A stretch of 42,690 nucleotides of DNA, from IMG/VR virus record IMGVR_UViG_3300042470_001401, positions 1 through 42,690 of that record; one strand, written 5' to 3'. The stretch is from a virus. The translations under genes and the position numbers were made by a program. This document shows positions 16,457-25,025 of this stretch, in pieces; within the stretch, counting starts at the first letter, position 1, and each line of letters starts with the position of its first letter. The notes beneath the pieces were generated by a model. The model saw only the letters and a program-made list of their open reading frames with translations, was not told the DNA's origin and made no database searches.

Positions 16457-17968
16457 TCACATCGCGCTCATGTACGAGGTGATCTCCGCGACCTCGGCGG
16501 CCGTCGCGGCGGATGCCCACTGTCCGATCGCGCGGAAGGCGCCGTTCAGCGGCTGCGTGCCGTTGTTGAACGCTCCGATCGCGAGCGTGTCGGACGTTGC
16601 AACGATGCTCGCGGGGATCGTGCCGAAGAAGTTGAGCGTCTGCTGAGTGCCGTTCACCCACATCTTGAGGCGGTTCGCGTTGCCCGTGAGATCCTTGTCG
16701 TAGACGATGACGATCGCGTGCCACGCGCCCGCGGTGAACGCTGAGGCCGGCGCCGCACCGCCGTTCACGCCGGGGTTTCCGAACCACAAGCGCAGCTCGC
16801 CGCTGTACTGCACTGACCACGAACCGGCCGCGTTGGTGCTCTTCGCGAGGACTCCCATCGACCCCGCGAGCGTGTCCAGGCGCACGCGCAGGGCGATCGT
16901 CATCGACCCGGTGACATCGAGAGACGCCGCGTCCGGAACGAGCATGTAGTGAGACGCGCCATCGAAGTCGATCCCGTCGGCGGTCTGGTCGGGTCGCAGG
17001 CTCGTCGTGCCCTGCGCCGCGTTGTTTCGGTTGCCGCTGAGGTCGCCCCACGTCGCGACCTCGGGTGAGGTGCCGAGCGTCACGCGCGCGTCGTGCTCGA
17101 GCCACAGGATCGGCGAGAGCTTGGCTTCGGTGATGTGCTGCGTGCGGCCGAGTGCCCACGCGCCGATCGGGATGGTCTGGTGTCCGAGGTAGTCCGCCGC
17201 CGCGAGCTGCGGGCGCAGCGTGCACGAGTCGTGACGAAGAACGCCCACGACGACTTTCGGCGCGCTCTGCCTCGGGTCGCGAGACATCCAGAACGGCTCG
17301 ATGGTCCGCGCGCGCGCGAAGGCGCGCTGCCATGTCCAGTTGGGCAGGCCCGTCGTTTCGTTCCAGATCTTTGCCGCCGCTTCCCACGGCACCGTGAAGT
17401 CCAGGCGCCTCGGCGCGCCGAAGGACACGAGTCCGCGCACGTCGCCATCGGCCGCGATGAGGTCCTCGCCGCCGATATCGTCCTCGGCCTCCGTCCACTG
17501 CGATGCGCCGATGTCGATCGCGGACCATCCCCAGATCGGCCGCGTCAGCCCGGGCGCGAAGGACGTATTGAGGTAGCTGAGAGCTCCAGAGAGCGACGCC
17601 ACGCCGAGCCCGAGAGCGCGCTGCATCGACGCCGAGATTGACGTGAGCGCGAACGCGGTCACGCTGCCGCCGCTCGCGCTGATCGTGTAGCTCGGAGTCG
17701 CGGGATTGAAGATGACTCGGTAGTCGGCGTTGCCGACCGCGTTGAGAGCGTCCTCGAGGGCGCGCGCGAAGTTCTCGTAGCCACTGTCGGTGGTCCGGAT
17801 CTCTCCGGTCTGCGGATCGGTGGTCTGGTACGCGCCGTGTGCGACGTGGTGCACGTACTGCCCGGTGAGCGAGATCGCTCCGGTCGCCGCGCCGCCGCCC
17901 GTCTCGGTGAGCGTGCACGTGAGAGCGCCGAGGCGCGCGGCGTCGAAGCCCCACGAGATCCACATCAT
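16457..17968 (-). CDS. Tail protein with LamG/concanavalin-like domain, 503 aa
   Basis: Starts MM at 17968 or 17965, overlapping the tape-measure stop. The N-terminal ~270 residues look like a distal-tail type module (MWISWGFDAARLGALTCTL). From about 285 a LamG-like lectin fold is clear: LSPILWLEHDARVTLGTSPE, WGDLSGNRNNAAQG, GIDFDGASHYMLVP, then a C-terminal ATAAEVAEITSYMSAM helix. The lectin domain suggests carbohydrate binding at the cell surface. It lies directly after the tape measure, the place of the distal tail protein. Confidence 0.72.
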   Translation of the reverse strand: MMWISWGFDAARLGALTCTLTETGGGAATGAISLTGQYVHHVAHGAYQTTDPQTGEIRTTDSGYENFARALEDALNAVGNADYRVIFNPATPSYTISASGGSVTAFALTSISASMQRALGLGVASLSGALSYLNTSFAPGLTRPIWGWSAIDIGASQWTEAEDDIGGEDLIAADGDVRGLVSFGAPRRLDFTVPWEAAAKIWNETTGLPNWTWQRAFARARTIEPFWMSRDPRQSAPKVVVGVLRHDSCTLRPQLAAADYLGHQTIPIGAWALGRTQHITEAKLSPILWLEHDARVTLGTSPEVATWGDLSGNRNNAAQGTTSLRPDQTADGIDFDGASHYMLVPDAASLDVTGSMTIALRVRLDTLAGSMGVLAKSTNAAGSWSVQYSGELRLWFGNPGVNGGAAPASAFTAGAWHAIVIVYDKDLTGNANRLKMWVNGTQQTLNFFGTIPASIVATSDTLAIGAFNNGTQPLNGAFRAIGQWASAATAAEVAEITSYMSAM

Positions 17969-19482
17969 GCGGCCCTCCCGAAGCGCATCGAGCTCTGGCG
18001 GATGGTGCGCGCCATCTCGCGCCCGAGCTCCGCGCGCGTGCCCGTGACGACCGCGGGCGCGTTCAGGTTGTAGACGACGCTCGCGCCGCCGCCCTCGCCG
18101 GACGACGCGGGCCCGAGCCGCGGAGGCTTGGCCTGCGCGCTGCCCGCGGAGGGCACCGGGATCGCCGCGCCGGCCGCGCCGAGGCCGACGCCGAGCGCGA
18201 TCTTGCCCGCGCCCTCGGCTGCCTTCGTCGCTGCGGCGGGCGGGTTCAAGATCGTGTTGCCGATCGCGGTGAAGAGCGCGCCGACGCCCTCCGCGATCAT
18301 CTGGCCGCCGAACTCGACCGCGATGGACTTGAAGCCCTTGATCACCGCGACGCCGAAGTCTTCCTGCCCCTGGATCGCCGTCTTGAACGCGCCCGCGATG
18401 ACGCCTCCGATGCGCTCGCCGGCCGACGTCCACGCGTCGACCTGCTGCTGAATGCGCGCCATCTGCTCCTCGTGCGCCTCCTTCTGCTTGTCGCGGAGCC
18501 GCTCGAGCGCCTGCATCTGCTCGCGCTCCGCAGCTGCCGCGCGGAGACCGCTGCCCGGGCCTCCGGGACGCTGACGGCCGGCGACCTGGACGTCGAAGTC
18601 GCTCGGCCGACCACTCACATCGACCGGGTCGAGGCCAGCGGCGAAGCCGATCGCATCGTTGCCGCCGCCCGCGCGGCCCATGAGCTCCTCGAGCTTGCTC
18701 CACGCGCTCTCGCGTCGCCCGCGACCTCCGCCGCGTCGCCGACCGCCACCGAAGGCGCCCTCGCCCTCGAGCTGCTGTCGCTCGCCCTCCGACTCGGCCA
18801 TCATGCCGGCGAGTCGGTCGCGCAGGCCTGGGAGATCGAGGCGCTCCATCGCAGAGCCGGACCGGCCGATCTGCTCGATGCGGTCGGCGAGCTCGGTGAT
18901 CTGCGCGTTCGTGTCGGCGAGCGCGCGGGCGCGCCCCGCCGTCGAGACGCTGTCGAGGAAGTCGCGCATACGGTCGCCCGCGCCCGCGAAAGCGTCGCCC
19001 ATCTCGATCGCGGCCTGCGCGCTGCGCTGCGACTCGTCGGTGACCTCTCGGATCGCGGGCACCACGGGCGTCAGCGCATCGAAGAGCGCAGAGATCGCCG
19101 GAACCGCCGTCCCGACGATGGTTCCTCCGAGCGCTCCGAGCGTGCCGGCCATCTGGCCAATCGGGCCCGGCAGCGCGCCAAGCGCAGCGCCCAGCTGCCG
19201 ACCGACCTGGCCGCCCTGCGCCATGCGACCGATCACGGATCCGAGCTCGGATTCGCTGCCGAGCATCGAGGCGATCCCGCCCATCGCGCCGGTCAGGTCG
19301 CTCAGCGCTTGCTGCTGCCGCTGGTAGACCTGCTCGGACTCGCGCGCGACGTCGCCCTGCGACGCGAGCTTCCGGCCCGCCTCTTCCGCTGCATCACCGA
19401 AGGCCGCCTGCGCTTCCGCGGCGTCCTCGACGCCCTCGACCTCGTAGACGATGCGGACGCGCCGCTGAATCTCACCGGCCAC
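17965..19482 (-). CDS. Tape measure protein, 505 aa
   Basis: GTG 19482 overlaps the end of the frameshifted chaperone. It has an N-terminal RVRIVYEVEGVEDAAEAQAA helix-forming region, a Gly/Ala-rich hydrophobic segment (about 85-140), long coiled-coil stretches with Gln/Glu/Ala (REQMQALERLRDKQKEAHEE), a second hydrophobic zone (AIKGFKSIAVEFGGQMIAEG-like region) and a C-terminal VVYNLNAPAVVTGTRAELG module common in tape-measure C-termini. Known relation of about 1.5 A per residue predicts a tail of roughly 75 nm. Confidence 0.85.
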   Translation of the reverse strand: MAGEIQRRVRIVYEVEGVEDAAEAQAAFGDAAEEAGRKLASQGDVARESEQVYQRQQQALSDLTGAMGGIASMLGSESELGSVIGRMAQGGQVGRQLGAALGALPGPIGQMAGTLGALGGTIVGTAVPAISALFDALTPVVPAIREVTDESQRSAQAAIEMGDAFAGAGDRMRDFLDSVSTAGRARALADTNAQITELADRIEQIGRSGSAMERLDLPGLRDRLAGMMAESEGERQQLEGEGAFGGGRRRGGGRGRRESAWSKLEELMGRAGGGNDAIGFAAGLDPVDVSGRPSDFDVQVAGRQRPGGPGSGLRAAAAEREQMQALERLRDKQKEAHEEQMARIQQQVDAWTSAGERIGGVIAGAFKTAIQGQEDFGVAVIKGFKSIAVEFGGQMIAEGVGALFTAIGNTILNPPAAATKAAEGAGKIALGVGLGAAGAAIPVPSAGSAQAKPPRLGPASSGEGGGASVVYNLNAPAVVTGTRAELGREMARTIRQSSMRFGRAA

Positions 19483-19858
19483 GGGTCACCTCGCGGGCTC
19501 GTCGCTCCATCTCCGACACGTCGGCGCGCGCCGCGCCGATCGCGCGGTCGAACACGAGCACGGCCTCGACGAGCCAGTGCGGCGGGTCATCGCCGGCCAC
19601 TGCCGCGAGCTGGTGCCTCTCGTATGCGCTCCACGCGTCGATCACCGCAGCTACCTCCGGATCGCTCCACGACCTCCACGGACACTCGGGCGGCTCGCCG
19701 CCGCAGACCTGCCGGACCGCAGCCAGAGCCCCGAGCGCGCTCGCGCCCACCACGGGCCCTTGCGTGCGGCCCTCTGGCCACCGCTCGCCCTCGCATCCGC
19801 AGCGGTAGGCCTGCCGGAGCGTGTGGCGAGCGCGGCGCGCATCCTCGCTCAGCCCTCC
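19472..19858 (-). CDS. Frameshifted C-terminal extension of tail assembly chaperone
   Basis: This reading frame is open upstream of the stop of the 173-residue chaperone but has no ATG, GTG or TTG near its beginning. It is in the -1 frame relative to the upstream gene and sits between chaperone and tape measure, exactly as the T part of lambda G/GT. A candidate slip site is GGAGGGC (rc of 19852-19858), directly before the TGA. The extension (about 125 residues) has Cys, Trp and helices (RQAYRCGCEGERWPEG, EVAAVIDAWSAYERHQ). The exact slip codon is not certain. Confidence 0.65.
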   Translation of the reverse strand, partial: GGLSEDARRARHTLRQAYRCGCEGERWPEGRTQGPVVGASALGALAAVRQVCGGEPPECPWRSWSDPEVAAVIDAWSAYERHQLAAVAGDDPPHWLVEAVLVFDRAIGAARADVSEMERRAREVTRGR

Positions 19859-20370
19859 GAGGGTGCCGCGGGCTCCCTCGGCGTCGGCGCACGCTCGCCC
19901 CGGCTCTGCACCGCAGAGAGGGAGCTGAGCTGCTGGGCGGCCCACACGAGACGCGAGGAAGGCCGCACCGAGTAGCCTCCCCCGCAGTCGGTAGGGAGGA
20001 TCGCGCGCTCGAGCACGAGCCCCCCGATCTCCTGGTGGTCGGCGATCCCGAACGTGTCGGCCTCGGCCTCGGTCATCGCCAAGAAGTCGCGCGTCTCGGT
20101 GCCCGCGGGCGTCCACGGGCCCGAGGCGAGGTCCACGCGTCGCACGCCGGCACGGAAGGCGCGGAAGCACCGCTCGTGCTCGTCGGGCGCCGACATGGCC
20201 CACGCGTAGGCCTTGCGGCTCAAGCGCACCGAGTGGAACACGACCGGCGTGCGGCCGGGGAGCAAGACGAGCTTGCTTTCGTCGCGCGTGATGGGCCACG
20301 TGTCGGCCGGCGTGCCTGTCTCGGACGTCCAGTCGATCGCGGGATCGTAGAGTCGGATGAAGCGGTCCAT
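19849..20370 (-). CDS. Tail assembly chaperone (G-like), 173 aa
   Basis: ATG 20370 preceded by GAGGAG. Located between the tail tube gene and the tape measure, the fixed place of the gpG-type chaperone. The sequence has MDRFIRLYDPAIDWTSETGT, then DESKLVLLPGRTPVVFHSVR and a helical centre. It would coat and help load the tape measure; a fraction of ribosomes probably continues into the overlapping -1 frame. Confidence 0.7.
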   Translation of the reverse strand: MDRFIRLYDPAIDWTSETGTPADTWPITRDESKLVLLPGRTPVVFHSVRLSRKAYAWAMSAPDEHERCFRAFRAGVRRVDLASGPWTPAGTETRDFLAMTEAEADTFGIADHQEIGGLVLERAILPTDCGGGYSVRPSSRLVWAAQQLSSLSAVQSRGERAPTPREPAAPSEG

Positions 20371-20378
20371 GGGGCTCC

Positions 20379-21638
20379 TCAGAAGGCGTGGAGGCGAAGC
20401 GCCGCGTACGAGAGCTCCGTCGTCGAAGCTGCGGCCGACGCGTCGAGGCGGCCCTCGAGCGTCACGATCTGGCCGGAGAGGCCCGACGCGCTCGGCCCGA
20501 GGCGCACGTCGGTGACCTGGCACGTCGGGATCGAGATGAGCCACCCGCCGCCGCCTGCCGAGCCGATCTGCCAGAAGGCCGCAAGGTCGGTGCGGTTGTC
20601 GCGGTGGTCGATCCAGGTCGAGTCCTCGAGCGGCGCCGTGAACGTCAACCGCGCGAGCACGCCGTCGCGCGGGCGCTGTCGGCGCATGCGGATGATCGTC
20701 TCGCCCGTGAGCGAGTAGCCGGTGACGGGCTCGTACGCGAGGCCGAGCGTGAGCGAGATGTCGCTCGCGGCGACCCACGCGCGCGTCGTGCTGCCGACCG
20801 TGGGCACGGTGAGCTCGCTCGCAACGACGGCGACCGGCGACCAGTTGGAGAAGCTCGGGACCGTGATGCCGGAGTGATCCGAGAGCTTCGTCGTCGCGGC
20901 GCCCTTGAGGTCGAAGGTGATCTTCGCGAGCTGGCCGGGCTTGGCTTCGATCTGAAAGCCACCCTGCATCCCGCGCATGAGGAAGTGATCGGCGGTCTCG
21001 CGGCCCTGCGCGATGAACTGGAGCGACGTGTCGGGGTCCTCGGTCGGGTGGAACGTCACGCCGCCGCGCACCTGCGTGCCGGTCACGGGGGTCGCCGAGA
21101 AGGCCTCTTTCACGGTAACCGCGTCGCCCGACACCGAGAGTACCTCGCGCGCCTCGAGCGCGGTCGATCCGCTCACCGTCTGGCACGCGATGACCCTGTT
21201 CCCGATCCACCGATCGCCGTGGCCGGTCGAGACGTTGACGACGCTCGTGCTCGTGCCGGCCTGCACCGTCGTCGCGGCGGCCTCGGTGCCCGTGAGCGAC
21301 ACGCCGCCCATCGTCGCCGTGAGCAGGCGCCGGAGAGCCCACGTGGTCGACGCCGGCTGCGTCTCGTTGCCCACCATGTCGACGCCGTGCGACGCGAGGA
21401 GCATCGCGAGCTGCATCGCGGCGGATCGCTTGCCGATCACGCGCTCAGCGCGTCCGTCGAGGCGCGCCTGAGAGAGCATCGGATCGAGCATGTCGCGCAT
21501 GGGCGCGCTCGACATGAATCCCTCGGTGATCGGGACCGCGAGGAAGTCACCGATCGTGCCGCTGTTGTCGAGCGCGTACGAGCCCGCGGGCTCGACGTAG
21601 GCGAGGAGGGAGCGGAGCGTGTTGATCTCGTAGCTCAT
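20379..21638 (-). CDS. Major tail (tube) protein, 419 aa
   Basis: Begins MSYEINTLRSLLAYVEPAG and ends in LSYAALRLHAF. Long runs of beta strands with Thr/Val/Gly (VSLTGTEAAATTVQAG, REVLSVSGDAVTVKEAF, SGQIVTLEGRLD) suit a tube subunit with an inserted domain in the middle. It is followed by the chaperone and tape-measure genes, which supports the call. It is longer than the minimal tube subunit, so it probably has an added Ig-like or surface domain. Confidence 0.75.
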   Translation of the reverse strand: MSYEINTLRSLLAYVEPAGSYALDNSGTIGDFLAVPITEGFMSSAPMRDMLDPMLSQARLDGRAERVIGKRSAAMQLAMLLASHGVDMVGNETQPASTTWALRRLLTATMGGVSLTGTEAAATTVQAGTSTSVVNVSTGHGDRWIGNRVIACQTVSGSTALEAREVLSVSGDAVTVKEAFSATPVTGTQVRGGVTFHPTEDPDTSLQFIAQGRETADHFLMRGMQGGFQIEAKPGQLAKITFDLKGAATTKLSDHSGITVPSFSNWSPVAVVASELTVPTVGSTTRAWVAASDISLTLGLAYEPVTGYSLTGETIIRMRRQRPRDGVLARLTFTAPLEDSTWIDHRDNRTDLAAFWQIGSAGGGGWLISIPTCQVTDVRLGPSASGLSGQIVTLEGRLDASAAASTTELSYAALRLHAF

Positions 21639-21641
21639 GGG

Positions 21642-22157
21642 TCACCCTGCGGTCTGCGTGGCCTGGTAGACGGTCGTGTAGCGGCTCACGTACGAGAGCC
21701 GACGCCCTCGCCAGTCCGCGCGCTCGAGTCGGTGCTCGAGCAGTCGGTGGAGGCACCCCGAGACGAGCCCGGTCGCCTCGTCGGCGCTCGTCGAGGTGAG
21801 ATTGCCGGCGCGCATGAGCGCGGCGCGGCTCTTCTCGAGGAGGCCGAGCGCCTCGGCGCGCGCTCGGGCGCGCTCGTCGTCGAGGAGCTCGTGCTCCGTG
21901 CCCCACACGGTGCGGACCTGCACCGTGAGATCGAGGAGGACGGCGTTCGAGTGCTCGCCGGGGTGGTCCTTCGCGCGGCTCGCGCTCGTAATCTCGACCT
22001 CGAACGACGGGCCGCGCAGCGCGCGCGCCGCTTCGTGCTCGGGCGTGTGCTCGTAGGCGCCTTCCACGAGGTCGCCTTCGTCCACAGCGCGCACGGCGCC
22101 CACGATGCCGAGCAGCGCCTCGCGGATCGCGGTGATGGCGGGCGCGAAGTCAGCCAC
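21642..22157 (-). CDS. Tail terminator/completion-like protein, 171 aa
   Basis: GTG 22157 overlaps the stop of the gpG-like protein. N-terminal helix FAPAITAIREALLGIVGAVR, then strands (PSFEVEITSASRA, AVLLDLTVQVRTVWG) and a helix of charged residues. This alpha-beta layout and its place just before the tail tube fit a gpU/tail terminator-type protein. No specific motif proves it. Confidence 0.55.
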   Translation of the reverse strand: MADFAPAITAIREALLGIVGAVRAVDEGDLVEGAYEHTPEHEAARALRGPSFEVEITSASRAKDHPGEHSNAVLLDLTVQVRTVWGTEHELLDDERARARAEALGLLEKSRAALMRAGNLTSTSADEATGLVSGCLHRLLEHRLERADWRGRRLSYVSRYTTVYQATQTAG

Positions 22158-22617
22158 GGAGCGCCTCCGTGGCGTAGTCGGCCAGCGTCTCGGCGAGATC
22201 GTCGAGCGCCGACGCGCTCGCGCCCTCGTCGGCCGTCGGAACGAACGGTCGGGCGGGCTGGTAGCGCGTGCCGCGCGTGAAGAACGACGCGTGCTGGGCG
22301 CCCACGTCAAGCACGACCGCGCGCGGCGCGACCTGAACGTCGATCGACGCTCGCATTGCGCCCGAGTCGACGCCGAGAGGTCGTCCGGGCACACGTCGAC
22401 GCGGATGCTCGGGTCCGCCGACGCGAGAGCGCGTCGTCATGCGCCTCGGCGCCCACGGACGACCCTCGGGTGTGGTCTGCGACGCGAAGGCGCGGTCGAC
22501 CAGCGCCTCAAGGTCCGCGGCCCACTCCTCGAGCGCCGGACGCGGGTCGGCCGCCATCGCCGCGGCCTCCGCGATGTCCGCTCGGAGCTCCTCGAGGCCC
22601 TCCACAACGACGCCCAT
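22150..22617 (-). CDS. Mu gpG-like virion morphogenesis / HK97 gp10-like protein, 155 aa
   Basis: ATG 22617 overlaps the previous stop. ALEEWAADLEALVDRAFASQ followed by TTPEGRPWAPRRMTT (about 30-60) is the signature of Mu gpG-type virion morphogenesis proteins (PF05069). A later FFTRGTRYQPARPFVPT matches the conserved R-P-F end of these families. Role: head-tail joining or tail completion. Confidence 0.78.
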   Translation of the reverse strand: MGVVVEGLEELRADIAEAAAMAADPRPALEEWAADLEALVDRAFASQTTPEGRPWAPRRMTTRSRVGGPEHPRRRVPGRPLGVDSGAMRASIDVQVAPRAVVLDVGAQHASFFTRGTRYQPARPFVPTADEGASASALDDLAETLADYATEALRG

Positions 22618-23087
22618 CAGAACCCCGTCATGCGCGAGCGCGCGAAGACCTGCGGGCGCCACCGCGGGTCACTCGTCGAGGCGCTCGCGGGGTCGCCGTC
22701 GGTCGCCGTGATGCCGCCCGGCGCGCGGCTCACCGAGCGCGCGAGGCCCTTGATCTCGGTGCGTCCGTCGCGCAGCTCGGCGAGCTCTTCGTCGAGCGCC
22801 TTGATCTGGTCTTCGGGGATGGAGAGGTCGGCGCCGCGCTCGTACGCGATGCGCTTGAAGACGCGACACGCGAGCTCGGTGATCTCCGAGGGGCAGTCGC
22901 TCGCGTTCGACGCGTAGACGGTCGACGGCACCGCGGCCGTGTAGCCGCCGATCTGCAGCGCCGACGCGACGCGCGCCTCGGCCGCGGCGATGAACCGCGC
23001 GAGCTTCGCGCTCGAGCCGCGCGTGAGCCTTGCGATCACGTCCGCGCCGAGGTCGGCCTCGACGATCGTCTGAGTGATGTACGCCAC
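22617..23087 (-). CDS. Mu gp36-like (DUF1320) head-tail adaptor, 156 aa
   Basis: Starts GTG 23087: VAYITQTIVEADLGADVIAR, the usual AYIT start of DUF1320 proteins, then AKLARFIAAAEARVASALQI like their helical bundle, with conserved VFKRIAYERGA near residue 90. It lies between the capsid genes and the gpG-like gene, as in Mu-like heads. The start is only two bases from the 3' end of a tRNA gene and has no ribosome site in front. Confidence 0.78.
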   Translation of the reverse strand: MAYITQTIVEADLGADVIARLTRGSSAKLARFIAAAEARVASALQIGGYTAAVPSTVYASNASDCPSEITELACRVFKRIAYERGADLSIPEDQIKALDEELAELRDGRTEIKGLARSVSRAPGGITATDGDPASASTSDPRWRPQVFARSRMTGF

Positions 23088-23088
23088 A

Positions 23089-23161
23089 TCGCGACGGCAG
23101 GACTCGCACCTGCGATCTCCGCGGCATGAGCGCGGCGAGGACGCTGCTCCTCTACGTCGCA
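23089..23161 (-). tRNA. tRNA with CAU anticodon (Met or Ile2), degenerate loops
   Basis: A full cloverleaf can be drawn. Acceptor TGCGACG/CGTCGCG (six pairs plus one T-G), U8 A9, D-stem GAGG/CCTC, a perfect five-pair anticodon stem CCGCG/CGCGG with loop CTCATGC, variable loop AGATC, T-stem GCAGG/CCTGC, and discriminator A. The D-loop AGCAGCGT lacks the GG pair and the T-loop TGCGAGT lacks the normal T55, so the D-T contact is weakened. CCA is not encoded. It may be a decaying tRNA, or serve RNA processing. Confidence 0.75.
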
Positions 23162-23164
23162 ACA

Positions 23165-23185
23165 GCGGGGCCCCGAAGGGCCCGC
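23165..23185 (-). terminator. UUCG-tetraloop hairpin between capsid-side gene and tRNA
   Basis: On the minus strand GGGCCC-UUCG-GGGCCC forms a six-pair stem with the exceptionally stable UUCG loop, extended by two outer pairs past a bulge. It begins just after the stop of the 134-residue gene and ends just before the tRNA. There is no U tract, so it may be an attenuator or an RNA stability element rather than a strong terminator. Confidence 0.5.
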
Positions 23186-23189
23186 CGTG

Positions 23190-23594
23190 TCAGCCCTTGC
23201 CGGGCTTGCTGGTCTGCGTGTCGACGCGCGACGCCGACACGAACGGCCGCATGCCGCGGCTGTGCAGCTCGGTGAACACCGCCGAGAGCGAGAGCGGGTA
23301 GCGCGGTAGCGCCGTGTCCGAGACGGCCTCTCCACGCTCCTTGCGGGCGAGTGCCTGCTCGAAGCGGGCGAGCCGCTTCTTGGCCTCGGCCACGAGCGCC
23401 GCGTCCTCGACGAGCTCGTCGATGCTCGCCGCCTCGGACGCGGGCACGTCGTACTCCCCGACGCCGAAGAGCACGACGACACCGCCGAGGTTGTAGTTGT
23501 GCGTTGTGCTCTCGATCCGCATGCGGATCTTGGGCTCCGACGCCTGCGGGCTCTGCCGAAGCGCGCGCGCGATGGTCTCGAGGGGCCCCTGCAT
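23190..23594 (-). CDS. Head-associated protein, 134 aa, unknown
   Basis: ATG 23594 overlaps the capsid stop. It contains NYNLGGVVVLFGVGEYDVPA (about 38-57), a helical stretch EDAALVAEAKKRLARFEQAL, and a C-terminal tail rich in charged residues ending TQTSKPGKG. Position directly after the major capsid gene suggests a head-completion or capsid accessory role. No family is recognised. Confidence 0.6.
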   Translation of the reverse strand: MQGPLETIARALRQSPQASEPKIRMRIESTTHNYNLGGVVVLFGVGEYDVPASEAASIDELVEDAALVAEAKKRLARFEQALARKERGEAVSDTALPRYPLSLSAVFTELHSRGMRPFVSASRVDTQTSKPGKG

Positions 23595-24559
23595 CACAGA
23601 ATCCCCGCGTAGGCGACCTGCCACACACCGGCGCCGAAGACGATGTCGAACTCGATCGAGTAGCGGAACTCGTCGTTCTCGAAGCGTCCCTCGCTGGTCA
23701 TCTGGTCGGCCGTGATCGCCTCGGGCGAACGGAACTCGTAGCCGGCGATCGGCTTCGGACCGCGCGTCGTGTCGAGGAGGTACCAGTAGTCGTCGTACGT
23801 GCCGCCGAGCGGCATGCGCGGGTCGACGATGACGTCCACGGAGCCTCCCGAGAAGACCTGACGGCCTCGAGCGTTGGGGCCCGTCGCCGCCGCCACGCGC
23901 GTGCCGGCCTCGAGGCCGTCGTTCGCGACCGCGATCACGCGCTCGTTGGAACCGGTGATCTCGCGCGCGAGCGCGGCGAGCTTCGGGCCGACGATCAGCG
24001 TGTCGTAAGAGATCATGAGGGGGCGCCCCTCCTCGTCGCGCAGCGACGCGCCCGTCTGCATCGCGGTCTCGAACGTGGTGTGCGAGAGCGCGCTTGTCGT
24101 GGTGTTCGACTGCGTGCCGCCTGCGGGGCCACGCGGGTGCGACGCGTTGAAGAGCGCCACGCCGTCGTAGCCGGTCGGGTTCGCGAAGAGCACCTGGTGG
24201 CACTGGTCGTCGTAGAGGTACGCCGTGTCCGAGAGCCACTCGCGCATACGTCGGCCGGTGATGCCGGTGCGGTCCGCGAGGAGGTCGAGGCGCTTGATCT
24301 TGAAGCTCGCCTCGTACGGCGCGATCGTGAGCGTGGTGCTCGCGGCGCGGACGTCCTTGTACTGCTTCGCGCCGACCCACTTGCGTGCGACGGGCATCGC
24401 CTCGAGCACGTCGTGTTCGACGACCTTGGAGTCCGTCGGGAGCATGGTTGCGAACGCCTGCCACGCGCCCGGCGGGGTGTTTCCTCCGAAGATCTCTACC
24501 GCGATCTCGCGGAAGGTCGTCGAAGCGTTGTCGATGATGCTGCGATCCGTGACTGACAT
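23594..24559 (-). CDS. Major capsid protein, Mu gpT-like
   Basis: 321 residues. Hallmarks of Mu-like major head subunits (PF10124): N-terminal YKDVRAASTTLTIAPYEAS (near 68-86), the region LFANPTGYDGVALFNASHPR (about 125-144), GPKLAALAREITGSNERVI and the conserved DDYWYLLDTTRGPKPIAGYE toward the C-terminus. It forms the HK97-fold shell. Upstream order protease-decoration-capsid agrees. Confidence 0.9.
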   Translation of the reverse strand: MSVTDRSIIDNASTTFREIAVEIFGGNTPPGAWQAFATMLPTDSKVVEHDVLEAMPVARKWVGAKQYKDVRAASTTLTIAPYEASFKIKRLDLLADRTGITGRRMREWLSDTAYLYDDQCHQVLFANPTGYDGVALFNASHPRGPAGGTQSNTTTSALSHTTFETAMQTGASLRDEEGRPLMISYDTLIVGPKLAALAREITGSNERVIAVANDGLEAGTRVAAATGPNARGRQVFSGGSVDVIVDPRMPLGGTYDDYWYLLDTTRGPKPIAGYEFRSPEAITADQMTSEGRFENDEFRYSIEFDIVFGAGVWQVAYAGIL

Positions 24560-24589
24560 GGTCAGGTCCTTTCAGGCGCGATCAGACGA

Positions 24590-25021
24590 TCACGCGAACT
24601 CGGCGACGCGGATCCACGCGCCAGGGGTGCCGTTGATGGTCTCGAGCTGCACGAGCATCCCGAAGAGAACGTCGTTGGTCGTCGTCGCGGCGAGCGCGAC
24701 GGTCTGATCGTCCGAGATCGTGACGTTCGCGCCGATCGAGGCCTTCGTGAACGTTCCCGCCGTTGCGAACCACTCCTCGTGCCCGTACTGGAGCTTGACG
24801 AACCTCGTCGTGTTCGAGCTGCCGCTCGTGACCGCTTCGCTCGCGACGCCCATCCCGACGCACGACGCTGTGTCCGCGCCGACGACGGGATCGCCCGACG
24901 AGTTGCGCATGATGATCGCGCCCTCGTAGACGGTCTGGGAGTCGGCGAGGAGGACCTCCGCCTCCTTCATGCCGTTGATGTTGCGGACGATCCGCTTCTT
25001 GTCTGCTGCCAGGGCCGCCAT
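24590..25021 (-). CDS. Capsid decoration-like protein, 143 aa
   Basis: Lies between the protease/scaffold and capsid genes, the usual place of a head decoration protein. The sequence is beta-rich (AEVLLADSQTVYEGAIIMRN, SIGANVTISDDQTVALAAT, VLFGMLVQLETINGTPGAWI), similar in style to DUF2190-type capsid stabilisers. No membrane segment or enzyme motif. Confidence 0.7.
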   Translation of the reverse strand: MAALAADKKRIVRNINGMKEAEVLLADSQTVYEGAIIMRNSSGDPVVGADTASCVGMGVASEAVTSGSSNTTRFVKLQYGHEEWFATAGTFTKASIGANVTISDDQTVALAATTTNDVLFGMLVQLETINGTPGAWIRVAEFA

Positions 25022-25025
25022 GTCT

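Noticed and set aside
18472-22280. Long plus-strand open frames opposite the tape measure and tail tube genes
   Set aside because: They cross several real gene borders of the minus strand, have no ribosome site and show only Arg-rich sequence; typical of GC-rich third-position bias.
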